Assembly: GCF_000524195.1 (NCBI RefSeq)
Contig: NW_020170541.1
Coordinates: 84,296 to 148,295 of the forward strand
Source: Echinococcus granulosus
Taxonomy: Eukaryota > Platyhelminthes > Cestoda > Cyclophyllidea > Taeniidae
Length of the DNA stretch: 64,000 bases
Direction: 5' to 3'
Shown here: positions 1-12,923 of the stretch, piece after piece
How the letters are laid out: each line of letters starts with the position of its first letter
Numbering within the stretch: the stretch's first letter is position 1
Notes under the pieces: model-generated
The model's input: the letters and a program-made list of their open reading frames with translations, nothing else
Database searches by the model: none
What the model was told of the DNA's origin: nothing
Translations under genes and position numbers: made by a program

Positions 1-46
1 CGATGGCTCGAAGTGTGATCGGTTATGGGCAAGTAGTGTGGAAGCC
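1..46 (+). CDS. possible upstream exon of the DDHD1-like lipase (cut by window edge)
   Basis: Reading from the ATG at position 3, the frame gives MARSVIGYGQVVWKP and then a GTAAAG donor after base 46, leaving two bases. The next sure exon of the lipase starts with one base, so the junction is in phase and makes a proline codon. The joined text, GYGQVVWKP followed by IRETSRKL, resembles the stretch after the HGIG motif in DDHD1 proteins, where a basic/hydrophobic segment precedes the RE-x-x-RK helix. The HGIG motif itself would lie left of the window. A competing frame stays open to base 126 but does not match this gene. The assignment rests on phase and weak similarity only. Confidence 0.35.
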
Positions 47-1454
47 GTAAAGCAGCAGTTTAAATGTCCACGGAAACCAATTGGAAATAGGGTACAAATT
101 AACGGATTGCCGCTTATTCCAATATGAGGCGGAAACGGCGATGATAAGATGAATTTGCATCAGAGTGGAAGGGATTCTTTTTAATGATAACAGTTTATTC
201 ATTCACCACTTCTTTTGGATGCAGTCTGCGACATATGCATCTTGTATGTCAGCCGTATTCAGCAGCAACCATGGCCTAAAGCGATAGTGTTGTATTGTTT
301 TTAGATTTATTGTAGTCCAGTATTGGACTAGGTGTTTGGGTTTTACTTATCACCCACTTAGACCGATATTTTTTTTACTTAATGGATATGGCACGAATTG
401 GGCAATCCTGGTTACGATTCTTTGCGGATCTAGGCATGCGCTTTGAACAACTCCACTTTGTGAAAAACAGTCTTAATGTGTCAATGTGAACTCTTATGTG
501 CTGTTTTTTTCCATTGAATTAACAAATTTTAGTAGTGTTCAATAATTTTCAGGATCACCGAATGAATTTGGCTTTCGCGAGTATTTGTTAGTGGAGTGTC
601 CTATACAGCGCATACCTTTCATTTCAGTGACTTTTCTTACTTCAGAAATGGATAATTTTTCTTTAACTGAAGATAATGATTAATTAAACCTGTCAGGCCC
701 CATCAAGAGCCCATGCAATGTAGTGGGTGGAGTAAATTAAAGTGTAATGATAAGGTTTTCGAAATTCCTCAAAACGTTATAACCTTGGTGCCACGTGAGT
801 TTGCTAGCGGTTAAGAGTGGTGAAAGGTGTGCTAAATGACGGCTTTTTTCAACACCACCAACTCCTATTTTCTTCCCTCTCCCCTTTGATTTTGTCCACT
901 AAATTTTCAATCATTCGTTGTCTAAAAATTACTCCGCCTCCCGATTGGTTGATACAGTCTGGACTATTGGGCACATACGTACCCACTTAAGGCAACTAGC
1001 GCTAGCGGGAATGTCAATCACACAGCCTGAATTTGCTAATGACCACCATTGCCCTTCACTATTGACCTCTGCTTCCCCAAAGAACTGGTTCTGCGTGGAT
1101 TTGTGTTTTGGCAAAAAAAGCCGTCGTTTACGTTTGGTACCTAGTCCAAGTAGTTGGAATCGCAGCTTGGTTATAATGGTGCTCGCCGTTAAATTGTCAT
1201 TAACTCTACGTATCGTGCCTGAAAATAGATCCCATTTAAAGTGTTGTAGTGATTTCTCATTTTTTTTTCCGGCAACATTAATCGTGCATGCGCTTCGTTT
1301 ATATCGTATGTAACCAAATTGTAGTTACCTCGATTCATAGTTCTTGTGAAAGTGATGCGAATTGTCTTTCTATCCAACGACCAATTCATGAAATGCTTAT
1401 ATGTGAAAACCCCATTGCCTGAGTCTAACCAACTACTTTTTTAATCACCTTCAG
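47..1454 (+). other. probable intron of the DDHD1-like gene
   Basis: No recognisable exon, RNA gene or repeat was seen here. A 131-codon open frame at 918-1313 has no ATG start and no family resemblance. The end, at 1441-1454, is a normal acceptor (CACCTTCAG). Confidence 0.4.
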
Positions 1455-4400
1455 AATTCGTGAGACCTCCAGAAAGCTCATTGATTCCTATTTCCCCGAC
1501 ATTCGGGCCTCAAAACATCGAATTCAGTTCCTCCCAGTCGAGTGGCGTAATTCCCTGCGTCTCGATGGAAACATCGTTAACTCCATCACTCTTGACAACT
1601 TGACGCGTTTACGGACCTTTCTTAACTGCACCTTCATGGATATCATGTACTACACTAGCCCCCTCTACCGCCACGAGATTAACCAGAGTCTGCGAGTAGA
1701 ACTGAATCGGCTCTACTGTCTATTCTGTGAGAGGCATCCGTACTTCGAAGAACAAGGTGGAAAGGTGTCCATTTTGGCACACTCACTCGGCTGTGTCATC
1801 TCCTACGATCTCATTACAGGATGGATCGAACCGGTCACCCATTACATTCAGCCACCTCTTTACGTGGAAAAGAAGGAACAGGGTTTGGAAGGTTTTTTTA
1901 TTCAATTTTAGTATATTATAGCTATTTGTTATCGACTTGAGTCCTACTTTATTCTTCTATTGCTATCGGTCTTGGTATGTCTTTTTTAAATTCAAATCCA
2001 AGACGTGCCGTTGTCGAAGCTAACAAGAGGCAGCAACATTAGCAATGGTATTGGTGACATCGACGGAGACAGCGAAGATCCCTCCGTTCTACTTGCCAAA
2101 CTGGAAGCCGCAAAAGAAGTGTAAACTTGAGTTCTACTTAAGTTCCTTTTAAGTAGGCAAATTGTTTCATTGCTGCTTTCTCTTCTTTCAATAGTGTAAA
2201 ATGTCTTGAAACTCAATTAGAAAGGCGACAGCTCAAGGACTTTGCCCACAGGTCTTCTGACAACTGCCAGTCATTGGTTTTCGCTTCAAGGGTAGGTTTT
2301 GCCTGATGTTTTCTACTCAACGTAGTAACATTCATTTGATCCTCATTATTTTCCTACCTTGATTCTGAAGGTTTGAGCTGCTTATTTACCTTCTTTTTCG
2401 ATAAGTTCATATACCAATCTTGTTTCCATTTTATTTTGCATTTTGGAAGAAAAAAGACCACTCATCACTTGAAAAATTAGGGTTAATTTGTTTCATTTGT
2501 AAGTGTTCATGCATCTAATGGTGTAGATCAGATCGTAGTGTCGGTTGATTTAAACTTCAAAATGAGCCCGTGGGTAATCGACCATTTTCTGAGGCTTCTT
2601 GAGTTGCTTGTGCGAAAGCGGAATTAACATTGTGCACACATGTGTTTTAAACGTTTTTGAAAATTGTTGTTTTTATGAATTCTACTGTTTCCATGACGAA
2701 TTTATTTATTTTTGCGATGACTTGAAAGATGGTTAGTTGTTTGTGAATAGTTTGCATCACGCTCTTTGGTTTTGTCTGAAAGCGATTGCTGGGTTTTGGT
2801 GTACATCGTTGGGGTTTTTTCCCAATCTGATATTCAAATATTAATTTACTAGGTACTTATTCTTAACGGAGCGAGCTTAAGGGCATTTTAGAATTTTTGC
2901 ATTTTAAATGATCACTTAACGACGATGGGCTTGCACTTACTTACTTTTTGATGTTACTGCAGAATGTGAGGTAGAAATTTGGCTCTTTTCAATATGGTAA
3001 ATATGCAATTCAACGTACTGCCCCGCTACTTTTGATCATGGCTCCGCTTTTGGATGTTGTAAAGTTAGCGTCAATTTACATGTTCGTCGCTTAAAACCAG
3101 GGTCACTTGGTTATTGCATTTCAAGTAGTTTGTTATGCGATAACGGGCAGATTCTGCCGTGATAGGGTGCTGTTTTAAAATGTTATTGGCTTTCGTGAAT
3201 TTTTGGCCAGTAACGTAACGAATATTGTTGCGCCAACTGTGATTTAATCTAATATGCAGGTATATTTTTTAACCGTTCCACTCATTAAAATACTGCACGC
3301 CCCTCTCCATCGGAATATACGGACTTTTTACAACTTTTCTTCAATCAATCTCTGTGAGAAGTACATCACTGTTAAGTCTGGAATGGCGCTATTGAGAATA
3401 GTCACATTGAGTTTTCCCTTTTTAAACTTTGTTCCCATAACTTATGGGATACGTGCGAAATTGAACTAGTTGTTTTGCAATCCCTGGGGTTCCTGTATCC
3501 CCAGCTTCATCAAACTACTGTGTTTTTGAATTCCTAACCTACACAGAGATCTTGAGGCATCCTCGAGTTAGTGAAACTAGTGAGTCGGGGAGCGAAATGC
3601 ATACTAGTCTAAAACGTTACGAAACAATGGCACAAACTCTTAAGACATTTTCATCAAATTCTCATAGGCTCACGATTAGTGAGTACCCAGGATAATCCTT
3701 TTCAGTTTGAGGTGTTTGAAATGCATCACCTTGAGGAAAGGGTGTTTTAGACCTGTAAGGAATAAATTCGGGTGAAAAATTCGAGAAGATTGTAGGTTTA
3801 AGAATTCCTTGTGTTGAATTATTTTCGTAGGGCTTTAATGTCAATTGTGACCTACATTTTGGATGTAATTTTCGCTTGAATTCCACAAGGTTTTGCGCCC
3901 AGAATGTTAAGTGTTGGAGTACTTCCTGTGTTCTTGTTTAAAAATTAACTGCTTTGAAGGTGCCCAATCGCTTGTACGTTTATTTTACTGAAAATGACCT
4001 CATTTATAGTTAAAAAGCTGACACTTTTACCTGTTTAAGATGTTATTTTAGTATTTAGAAGCTATCGCTTAGTGTTGCGAAATGTGTGCTATTTTTGCCA
4101 CATGCTGCCTAATATAATCTTATGATTCGTCTCCGATTTCTAGTTGCAAATGAAAGCTTTCATGTAAATGAATTTACCGAGACCTAAAGCTGTTTTCCAA
4201 ACCAGTTCTCTATTGCAAATTCTTTAACTCTCAAGCGAGTTGAAAGAAGTATGCTAATAAATACCAGATGTTACTGGGGATGAAAAACGTTCTATTATTT
4301 GAAATGGGTTAAAGTTATGAGTAGTGTGAAATGAGCTAGGTGTTACTATTTTGATCCCACTATGGATTAATTCAAACTTAAAGAAATTTAGGTAGATTAT

Positions 4401-7400
4401 AATCTGGGCAGAGCTTTGTGTTCTTCCATTTTTATGAAGTGCGTTTTGGAGCACACTTGAATTTGGGAATGCTTTTTTTCCGTGATTTAATATACCTGCA
4501 GCGAAACTACTGCACCTTTTTTTCTAATGAGACTTTTTGAAATTCATATCTCTTTAAAGTGAGGCGTCGAAGTTAGTGAAACATAACTTGTTTAATTGGG
4601 ACATTTTGTTCAAATATTTCTTATGGTCTGACTCGTAAAAATGTATAAAATCATCCCATATTTCCTCAGCGCCAGCAATACTCGTGAGTTCGTCCCATGT
4701 TTTGTATTCACTTAAAACAATGTGGTTGTCATTACTTGCCTTTCTCCCTTATCTGCAAATACAGGAATGAAAGCATTCTCTTTTTCTCCCTCGCTTCACT
4801 CCCAGTTGGAAAACCTCTTCTGTATGGGTTCCCCTCTCGCCGTCTACCTGACTCTGAGGGGTGTTCAACCGGGCCAGACCGGTGCCACTGACACCATTAT
4901 GCCGCGATCAAAGTGTTCCTACATCTACAACATCTTCCATCCCGCTGATCCAGTGGTGCGTTTTGCAAGTTAAACTAATTTTCTTCTAAGAGCACAACTC
5001 TATTTTCTGTTAAGTTGTAGTGGAAATGCTTGTTTACTTTTCAGTCGTAAAATATCCAGCACCCTCTAGGTATGACTAACTTGAAGAGTGGTTGTTGTCG
5101 GCTCTTCATCTCAACTATTCCCGACTTTTTCAGAATTTTTAAAGTGCTTCTTTTGATAGTTCTAATCAAAATTTCTAGAAATATCTCAAGTTCTGTTTTT
5201 TGGTCCCTGTGAATGGGAACTCATTTCTTTTTTTCGCGATGCAATCAGTATATTTTCTTCCCAAAGATATGTAGAACTGTCTTCGCTTTGTAAAATGCAT
5301 TTAGTTTCCCCAATACAAAGTTTGATAGGTCTGGTGAGCCGTATTACTAACAGTTAGCATTAATTAATACCGGCTTCCCGGGATCTCTGAAGGTCATGAA
5401 TTTTCAAATACCCAAGCGAATTTCTCTGAATTTGTGCATAAGTTAGGGATCTGTGCGCCCAGCTCCTTAACTGCTGCAAAAGGGGATCCACTTCCTATTC
5501 CTGCAGCTGAATTACTTCCGCCCTCATTTTGTTTAAATAGTTTTATTTTCACTACGTTCAAACCTATTTCTGACCTCGTATTAGTGACAGGGCCTTGCCT
5601 ATTAACGGCCTTTAAAATGAAAACGATGTGTGCACTTTAATATTTAATAAAAACCAAAGGAAAAGTGGACACCTTGCGATGGAATCCCATGAAAGCATCC
5701 TCAGTTTACATAAAGCGTTCTTTCCTCTTGTATATGAATAATTTTGATCACTAGCATTGCTAACAGCTAATATCGACTCTCCCTGGCATTTTGGTTTATC
5801 AAAGCTGCAGAATTTCTAGTCAGATTTTAATTCCATTATATTGTTTTTCAGAGATCCTCTCCACTTCTTTATCATGAAGTTTCCGTTGATGAACTAATGT
5901 AATAGTACATAAATTTCATTTCTTACTATGTAATCACTTTTTTTTTCGGAAAGTCTGTTTTTGTTAAGCATAGTAAGATTTGAGAACCGCTGTCACTGCT
6001 AGTTCAGTCGGGAATATTTAACGGCTCTAGCTACATCAGTAAAACTGTGCACTCTGGAAATTCTTGTCCCTTGAAGTATATGTTTCGTTGCTAAATAAGT
6101 TGTAAAGTAATTTCCTTACCTTTTATTGCATTAGGGTCTCTTTATCTCACCAGGGGATCATTTTTAAGTTTTTTCCTTTCGTATTTACCATTTCACTTCT
6201 TTTACGTTTGTCTGATTTAGAGGCTTAATGCTTCTAATTTGTTCAAGTTAGTAATTTCGACCCATTTTTCGCAGAATCTTGGTGTCTACATCACAAAGAC
6301 GCTTTCTTTTCTAACCTGTTTTCTACTGTGAAATCAGTATTGAAGCATACACAGCTGCAAAATGAATTTCACTATACTTTACTTGATTGCCTGAGAACTT
6401 TCCCTTTGTAGACCATTTATAATCTCTTAATGACCAGCCACTCCATAACTTTAAGCTGGTAATAATGTGGCACTGGGCTAAAATTAACACCGTGATAGCG
6501 AAGAATGCTTCTCAAACTGTGAATCTAAGAGCAATAAGGTTTTAGTGATGCAGAATTTTGAATCTTTCCAGTCCTGTTTTCATAGAAACCAGCTTGAAAG
6601 CTAAGGCAGCTGCTTGGCTCGGACCCTTCCTGATCGAAAGTCTAAGAAGCTAGAGCCTGGTGGGTTACTTTAGCCTTGAAAATAAACCAAATCTATATTG
6701 GATTTGAGATGAAAATTAAGTAAAATTGAGGCTGATTTACCAATTTAGATCATTCATAACAGTCGTATGTTTATTTAGTGTTTCAGTGATGTTTTGAAGC
6801 TCATTCGCTTATCGACTTCACTAGAGCACTACCAGCACTAACAGTGAACAAAACCTAATCCTCGAGCAGTTTTTATCATGATTTCATTTATTTTCCCCCT
6901 CTTCACCATCAATTAGCATAAACTTTATCGCGTTGTCGGCAACTTCTTTACATTTAGATTGTCACTTGTTTGTGAAATACTCAAAAAATTCCCTTCTTCC
7001 ATCTCGCGTTTTATCTTCAATGCTACAACCGTTCTGAAAAGGCTTTGCTTATTTTCGGGAACCTGCTAAAGTCCCATGTTTTCGCTAGGCTAATTTTCTG
7101 TTTGCGATACATTTGTGGCATAACTCGATTCTCCTTTAGCTTGAAGTGATTTATGGCTTTCCGTTTTCTTCTTTGCCAAATGATATGCAGTGAGCTGGTA
7201 AAGTTAATACTAATTCGTCGAAGTTCAAATATCAATGTTTACAATTTGAAGCTATTTCAGATGACTTATTACTAACCAAGTGGGTATTTTCTTATTGGCA
7301 ACCAAATAATGTACTTTTTTGTTCATTTGGGGAATACTCGTTTGCGGTGCGAAAGTATGATAATATGTAACATAATAGGGCTAGTAATGCTTATCTAGCG

Positions 7401-9172
7401 GTTCAAAAATAGGCTTTAGATCGTATTTTTAAATGTTGTTTTTTTCTGCCAAAATTTGGTTCCAGTTTCTTTGCTGGCTTGATAAAACAGTGCGCTCACA
7501 TAGAATTTTTTAACTTGGAAATTTGATGTAAGGTTTTTAATAATATCGCAGTTACCTGTCACTTTATCACCTCACATTTCCGTCTATTTGTCATCATTGC
7601 CTTTGACATTTTTCTGAAATTCGTTTATGGGCATCGATTTAAATAAGAGGACCATTTCCTGTACTTTTGAGTGGCAACATTTTCACCATGACTTTTGAAC
7701 TATATTTTGCAATCTTTCCACTTATCAGTAAAATGTTCTATCGAATCCGATTTGGGCTTCTTTTAGTCATGTTACAGTGTTCAGTTTGAGGCTCAAGGTG
7801 ATATTCTTAAATTTTCCTTATTTAAATGCGCACCATATAATTAAATTCCACTATCCCTATTCCCTAAGGTAATACTCACTACACATAGTATCCTTTCCTG
7901 GTGATATTTTACTTCAGGAGTGTTTTTAGCTGACAGACGAATATCGGAATGCGTTTAATGAACCTACACTTTCCCTTTCCCCATTAGGCCTACCGACTGG
8001 AACCGCTTCTCTTAAAATGCTACTCCAGTGTTCCTCCTGTGGATATTTACCGATGCACAGATGCCTCTAAGATTCCCTACCAAATCGCGCACGCAATGAA
8101 CGCCCCCTCCCTCACTGCCCAAAATTCCGCTCCTCCAGGGGTACGCCCGTTCGTCTATCTTCCCTTTTCACCCGGCTGTCGCTTTCAATTTCTGCGTCTA
8201 TTTAGTTAGTTGACACGGCTTGCTACTCTCAGCATGTTGCATACTAAAGCTATGTTAGCATTTTCAAATTTGGTTATCATGGCTAATGAAGATATTTATT
8301 GACGTTATCTAGATGCTATATGACGACCAAAATCAAAGTTATGACTCCTTTCCGGGCCCTACCTCACATTCGTTGCTTGGATATGGCAATTCTTCGATGG
8401 ATTCCCTCAATTTTATTGGTAGTCAATTCAGGCGACGTCTTCCTCTATCCTGTGAGTTTTCCAACGATTTTTCTGGCCATATTATTCCGAGCAGCTGGAT
8501 GAAACTGAGTTCGTTTATTGTCAAAACCCCAAAAGTATTTATTTGTTCTACATTTTAAGAAAATTAGGAATACATTGGCTCATTTTCGTTGTTAATAGAA
8601 AAGGGAAAATTCCCCTTGCTCTTTTGCAGAAAACACCGCTTTAGTCATTTGATATATTCCCTGAATTTCACTTTACCAATCGCTAAGAGTATCAATGAGC
8701 TTTATCTTACCTTTTTCTTACAGCCTTAATGTTCGGATTTTTCCGAGATTACAAGGAATCCCATACTCAGCCTACACCACTGCAGCAGCAAACATCATCT
8801 CCGCCGGCACAAGTCTCTGTAAAACGCCATAAGCCCTCCTCTCCGCCTTCTGAACCCTCAAGAGCTCACTTTTGCGTGGAAGATGAGGAAGTGGAGGAGG
8901 AGGCGTTATCACACTCAGCAGCCACCTTCAATTTCCCCACCTCCTCTCCTTCTTCTCCCCTTGACGTCTGTTTTCACGATGCTGGGGCATTGCCTTTGTC
9001 CTTAGAATACCGTATGGATTATCAGTTGAAGGGGAGTCGGTACGAGTCCACTTACCTCTCCGCCCTTACCGTGCACACGGGATACTGGGTAAACGCGGAT
9101 CTTGTCATGTTTGTGCTCATGCAGTGCCATCCTGACTCTACGCCTATTGACAGCCCCATGACACCGCTGTGA
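1455..9172 (+). CDS. DDHD1: DDHD1-like phosphatidic-acid-preferring phospholipase A1, 3' part of gene
   Basis: Seven exons join in phase: 1455-1891, 2003-2120, 2195-2291, 4806-4955, 7988-8140, 8313-8451, 8724-9172 (stop TGA), giving about 513 residues; the N terminus is missing. Exon 1 carries the lipase core: FLPVEWR, MDIMYYTSPLY, LNRLY-LFC-R-P-FEE-GGKVSI and the nucleophile motif AHSLGC with Ser at bases 1783-1785. Exons 4 to 7 carry the DDHD domain: ENLFCMGSPLAV, NIFHPADPVAYRLEPLL, YRMDYQL and VHTGYWVNADL. The last three hold the Asp, Asp, His and Asp that name the domain. In the family these enzymes cleave the sn-1 acyl chain of phosphatidic acid on cytosolic faces of membranes. The human protein has a long insert before the DDHD C-terminal half; here exons 6-7 supply a Ser/Pro/Glu-rich, probably disordered insert. 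I call DDHD1 rather than DDHD2 because of the HSLGCVI-YD---GW and FLPVEWR-LRLDG wording; no SAM or WWE domain is visible. Exon 2-3 text is a variable linker. Confidence 0.9.
2292..4805 (+). other. intron of DDHD1-like gene
   Basis: A 2.5 kb intron between the linker exon and the first DDHD exon. I saw no exon, repeat or RNA gene in it. The acceptor at its 3' end follows a long pyrimidine tract (CTCGCTTCACTCCCAG). An earlier AG at 4763-4764 would break the phase. Confidence 0.6.
4956..7987 (+). other. intron of DDHD1-like gene
   Basis: A 3.0 kb intron splitting the DDHD domain exactly between DPV and AYRLEP. Short open frames inside (for example 5434-5640) show no family features. No TRIM copy was recognised in it. 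Confidence 0.6.
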
Positions 9173-9297
9173 TAATTTTGGTCATTTATTTTGAATATGT
9201 CCTAGACGTTCTCTTCAAATTCCCTCTACCCCTACCTTTGCATAGTATCTATGTTTCACGCTATTTATGCTGAGTCAATTTTCTTACAATGAGATAA

Positions 9298-9303
9298 AAT
9301 AAA
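9298..9303 (+). terminator. polyadenylation signal of DDHD1-like gene
   Basis: AATAAA about 125 bases after the stop codon, in an A-rich context. It is the first canonical signal after the gene. Confidence 0.6.
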
Positions 9304-9985
9304 AATGGAGTATAAATTGAGACGAGAAAGGGACACAAATGATAACGGGTCATGTTAAACCTGACTGCTTATCTAGGATTATTCCTAGATCTTTAGATTA
9401 GTGCCGTTCGTCCACGTGACCGGCTTATTTGTACGCTAAAATTCAACTCCCATAAATGGGAATTTATCGATTTGGCGGTCAGTACACATGACCTTTACAT
9501 TTACTTGCTCCACTTTTGAATTGTTTGAATTGCATTAGAAAGTATAATTAATAAATGCGGGTGCATCGAGGTGTTTCCTATCAGGACACTGTCTATTGAA
9601 GGTGTTTTCAGCAAATCAAAAGGGTTGTTCAGTTTGCGGTGGTGTTTACTCTGCTGGAAACGCATTACCTTCGTTGCTATTGTCTTATCGGAGACTTGAT
9701 GTTACATAGATTTTCATGATTCTATTGTTAAACCATCTCCAAAATGTCTACTGGTAGATTCATTCAATGTGACATTCTTTCCTTTCCAATACAGTCATTT
9801 AGGATTTGGTTAGAGGGGTAATCAAAAAGCAGCGATTTTATTTGTCGTCACACTCAATGCGTACGCACTTTACGCGTGGTTACTTCGAAAAACTCAACTT
9901 ACCGGAGAATGGGTGTTATTGCAGAGCTCTTCTTTTTCTCTAAAACAGAATTAGTAAAATTTCCGTTTACTTATTGATTAGAGAT
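9304..9985. other. intergenic, nothing recognised
   Basis: No coding exon, repeat or RNA gene was recognised between the lipase poly(A) signal and the first TRIM LTR. Confidence 0.5.
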
Positions 9986-10175
9986 TGTAGCAAGTTGAGA
10001 TTTTTCTGTTGACGAAAGAATACAATACTCGGGTATAATATGTATTGTTGACCTACAGAAAAACTTGGGGGCTATTGGTATGGCCCAGAAACCGAACCAC
10101 CCGATGGGGGTACGATGGCAGAACCCATAAATGGCCTATCACCAAAACCGAGAGTCAAAACTAACAATTGGTATT
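9986..10175 (+). mobile_element. solo LTR of TRIM family
   Basis: Begins TGTAGC and ends near GGTATTA, like the family ends TGTAGC...TATTACA. It contains the shared boxes in order: GACGAAAGAA, ATACTCGGG, ATGTATTGTTGAC, GGCTATTGGTATGGCCCAGA, a G/C-rich CCACCCGATGGGGGTAC block, and CCAAAACCGAGAG near the 3' end. No partner copy in the same orientation lies within 2 kb, so it is called solo. Confidence 0.75.
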
Positions 10176-10920
10176 ACGAGATCACTTAATCGAAGTTCAG
10201 GAGTTGGTTATTTAATAGTAAGTCATCTTTGAGAATTCATTCTTTCGTGAAAGTACTGTAGCGGTGCAAATAGTTCAAAATTCCATTGAATTTTTTCATT
10301 AGAGGGTAGATTGTTTGCAAGGCTCTAATTCGACACCGCAATTGTGAAACAAGGCAATCGTCTCAAAGATGAGATCTGGGAGCAAGGCCGGCGTAGTCGA
10401 GGCGCAGGTCGTATTACGAACTGCAAAGTAGTTAGATAAGGCGTTGTACATTACAGTTTTAACAAAAATGGACGGTGAAGAGGTTAAATAATTTTAAACA
10501 TTGTTGTTTATGAATTAGGTTAGGGTTAGAAGGGAATACCAAAGTTCTGAACGATTTCAGTTTCTTTAATGGATGTAATAAAGGTGGTTGTTTTTAACAA
10601 TCATTTGAGAAGTTCTGCACATTTGATGGTCTCCCTTTGGCATTTCACGGCTAATATTATCTACCGCAAATTCGTTGTACCTGCCTGATATGCCATAATT
10701 TATAAAGATGTTTTGAAATTATTTGGACTAAATAATGGCTAGCCCTGGAACCAAACGTATGAGGTAAGTTCTATTAACGGACAAGCTGATCGTACCCCCA
10801 TAGACCACCCAATCTCATATCACTCGGCAAGTACCACTGTCAAGTAAGAGGTAGTTTTAAGAGCTCAAACATTTCTGTCTTGTTGTACTAGAATTTAAGG
10901 CGAGTGGCTTTACTTAATGA
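10176..10920. other. intergenic, nothing recognised
   Basis: Unassigned sequence between two TRIM insertions; no sustained open frame. Confidence 0.5.
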
Positions 10921-11814
10921 TGAAATACCCTAATTGTTTATTCAACTCGTGGTTTCGGCAACGTACCAATTAGGACTCTGCCATTGTACTCCTGCCGGGT
11001 GGCCAGGCCTCCAAGCCATGCCAGTAGTCCCAAGTTTAGCTGTATGTCGATAATGTATAGTCTACCCGAGTACTATGTCTTCTTTCGTCTTCAGGGAAGA
11101 CTCGTGAGGCTACATTGATGACAGCGGAATATGAACCCGATTTCAAAGAACAGCGTGACGGAAAGGGTGCATATGCTGCGGATAAGAGAATCTGTGACAA
11201 CACCTAGCAGAAGATCTGATAGATATAGCTTGACAGAATTGAAGTGAAAATAAAGTCATAAGGATGAACAGTCGTGAGACTTTTTCCCAAAGAAACTATT
11301 TTAAACTCTGTCTTGTATTAACCGACTGCTTTTAAGCCAATGTTCTTAAGACTAACGATGGACACGCGATGGCCAGCACATTCCCTCGTCCCTCCAATAC
11401 AGTTTTTATGCAGACCAAAACTCCAGATCTATTAGAATCGACTGTTGTGATCAGTGACGTTGAGGTCAAGTATCTTCTCAGTTGCATAAAATTTAGTGGC
11501 AGAAGCGACTGACTCGTGGTTGCGTTTTTCCTACATCACCGACGACTTTTTGCTGACTGACGCTTGGGTTGGATCAATGGAAATGCCGGGGTCATAGCTC
11601 AAAAGAGGGGGGGGGGGTATGTAATACTTCAATTGTTCGTTTAACTCTCAATTATGACAACGGGTCATTTCGGGGCTTCGCCACCGTATCTTCGCCGGGT
11701 GGGCCGGCCTCTAGGCCATGTTAGTAGCCCCAAACCCGACAGTGTGTCGACAATACATATTCCGCCTGAGTATTATGTCTTCTTCCGTCTTCAGGGAAAT
11801 CCTGGGAAGCTACA
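10921..11814 (-). mobile_element. near-complete TRIM element
   Basis: Two direct LTRs on the minus strand, at 10921-11114 and 11620-11814 (about 195 bases each), flank about 505 bases without a long open frame. The 5' LTR (high coordinates) starts TGTAGC and ends CA at a run of nine or more G on the plus strand. The internal 3' part, 11115-11250, matches that of the elements at 13.8 and 60.6 kb (shared words such as AACCCGAT and the GTGACGRAA region). I found no clear target-site duplication. There is no capsid, protease or reverse-transcriptase frame, which is the definition of a TRIM; movement would need enzymes from another element. Confidence 0.75.
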
Positions 11815-12740
11815 ATAACGGCAATTATTCCTATGCAGTTCTAAGTACAATATTGTATACTTCCTCCGACTGTCATCGTCAAATTTTGTAGCCCAAATCA
11901 TCTATCTAAAGTTACCTAACGATAATCAGCAAATGGTTGGGAAAAATTCTTGGGATCGTTTTCGTATAAAAATAGGAATTTTAATTCTACTTAAAAACAG
12001 TCCTAGTAAATTTAAACTCAATGGCCATTGTTGGCTCTTTTTGGGTTCAATGAAATAAATGCACTTAGGAAAACTCAAATTCGAAAGGTATTTTTGGTAA
12101 ATTAAACAAAGCTGATGCAAAGTTTATGCATATTATTATTGTTGTCCACTTGCTCTCTCCCAGAGTAATTGTGTCATCTTTGCCTGTCATTTTCCGTCTA
12201 CCCTAAATGAAAATATAAGTTGTAGATAAGTGAGAGTGAGAGAGAAGTTTTTTCTTACAAAATGTCACAAAGTTAGCTCAAGGTATGTGTAAATGGGGAC
12301 CATGCTTTTAATTTTTACTGCCCATAAAACTCTGGAGACTATTATTACTTAAACTCTTAGATTTCAGAGCTTTGACGGGCTCGATATCTAGGAAAAGTAT
12401 CTGCCGAAGATATTCTGGTAAGGTCAAATTCTGAACTTTACTGAGAAACCCACATAACTTACACCTATTTCAATCATAAGTAATTAAAGGAAATCATAAA
12501 AGTCCTCGTGCATTTTATTATTTATGCCATGTCTACGTTCATAAACAAAATAATTTTGCGCTGTCCTGACTTTGATTTGGCACTCCATTCCAACAAAACC
12601 CAGCAAAATGTTTGAATGCATACTTTAAAATCGACATTTTCTCTAAGGAATGAATCGTTTAGACCTCTGTGAGCTGCAACAAATGTTGTTAACCCTCACT
12701 TTGTTTTCACTTTGGTTTTTTGATCTCCCGGATGTATTTT
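11815..12740. other. intergenic, nothing recognised
   Basis: AT-rich sequence without recognised exon or repeat. Confidence 0.5.
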
Positions 12741-12923
12741 TGTAATTTGCTAATTGCTTGTTTAATTCTCGATTTTAGTAAAGGGCCAATTAGGGGCTAT
12801 GCCATTATTCCCTTACAGAGTAACTTGGCCCCCGAACTATGCCAGTCGCCCCTTTGTAGGTCAATAATGCGCATTCTGCCCGAGTATTGCTCTTTTTCTC
12901 CGAAGAAGTTCTGATGTGCTACA
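12741..12923 (-). mobile_element. solo LTR of TRIM family
   Basis: In minus orientation it runs from TGTAGC-like TGTAGCACATC to a CA end at 12741. Shared boxes are GAGAAAAAGAGCAATACTCGGGCAG, GGCGACTGGCATAG and CCAAGTTACTCTGTAAGGG. No second LTR is adjacent. Confidence 0.7.

Noticed and set aside
2..126. Open frame from the window edge to a TGA at 124-126 (DGSKCDRLWASSVEAVK...)
   Set aside because: It looked like a zinc-finger C terminus, but it would put a last exon inside the lipase gene. The other frame of the same bases fits the lipase phase better.
4765..4805. Earlier acceptor for the first DDHD exon after ACAG
   Set aside because: It adds two leading bases, which do not match the phase-0 end of the preceding exon. 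The later AG has the better pyrimidine tract and gives the family text ENLFCMGSPL.
10921..11814. Target-site duplication around the TRIM at 10.9-11.8 kb
   Set aside because: The flanking five bases (AATGA and ATAAC) differ, so I claim no target-site duplication.
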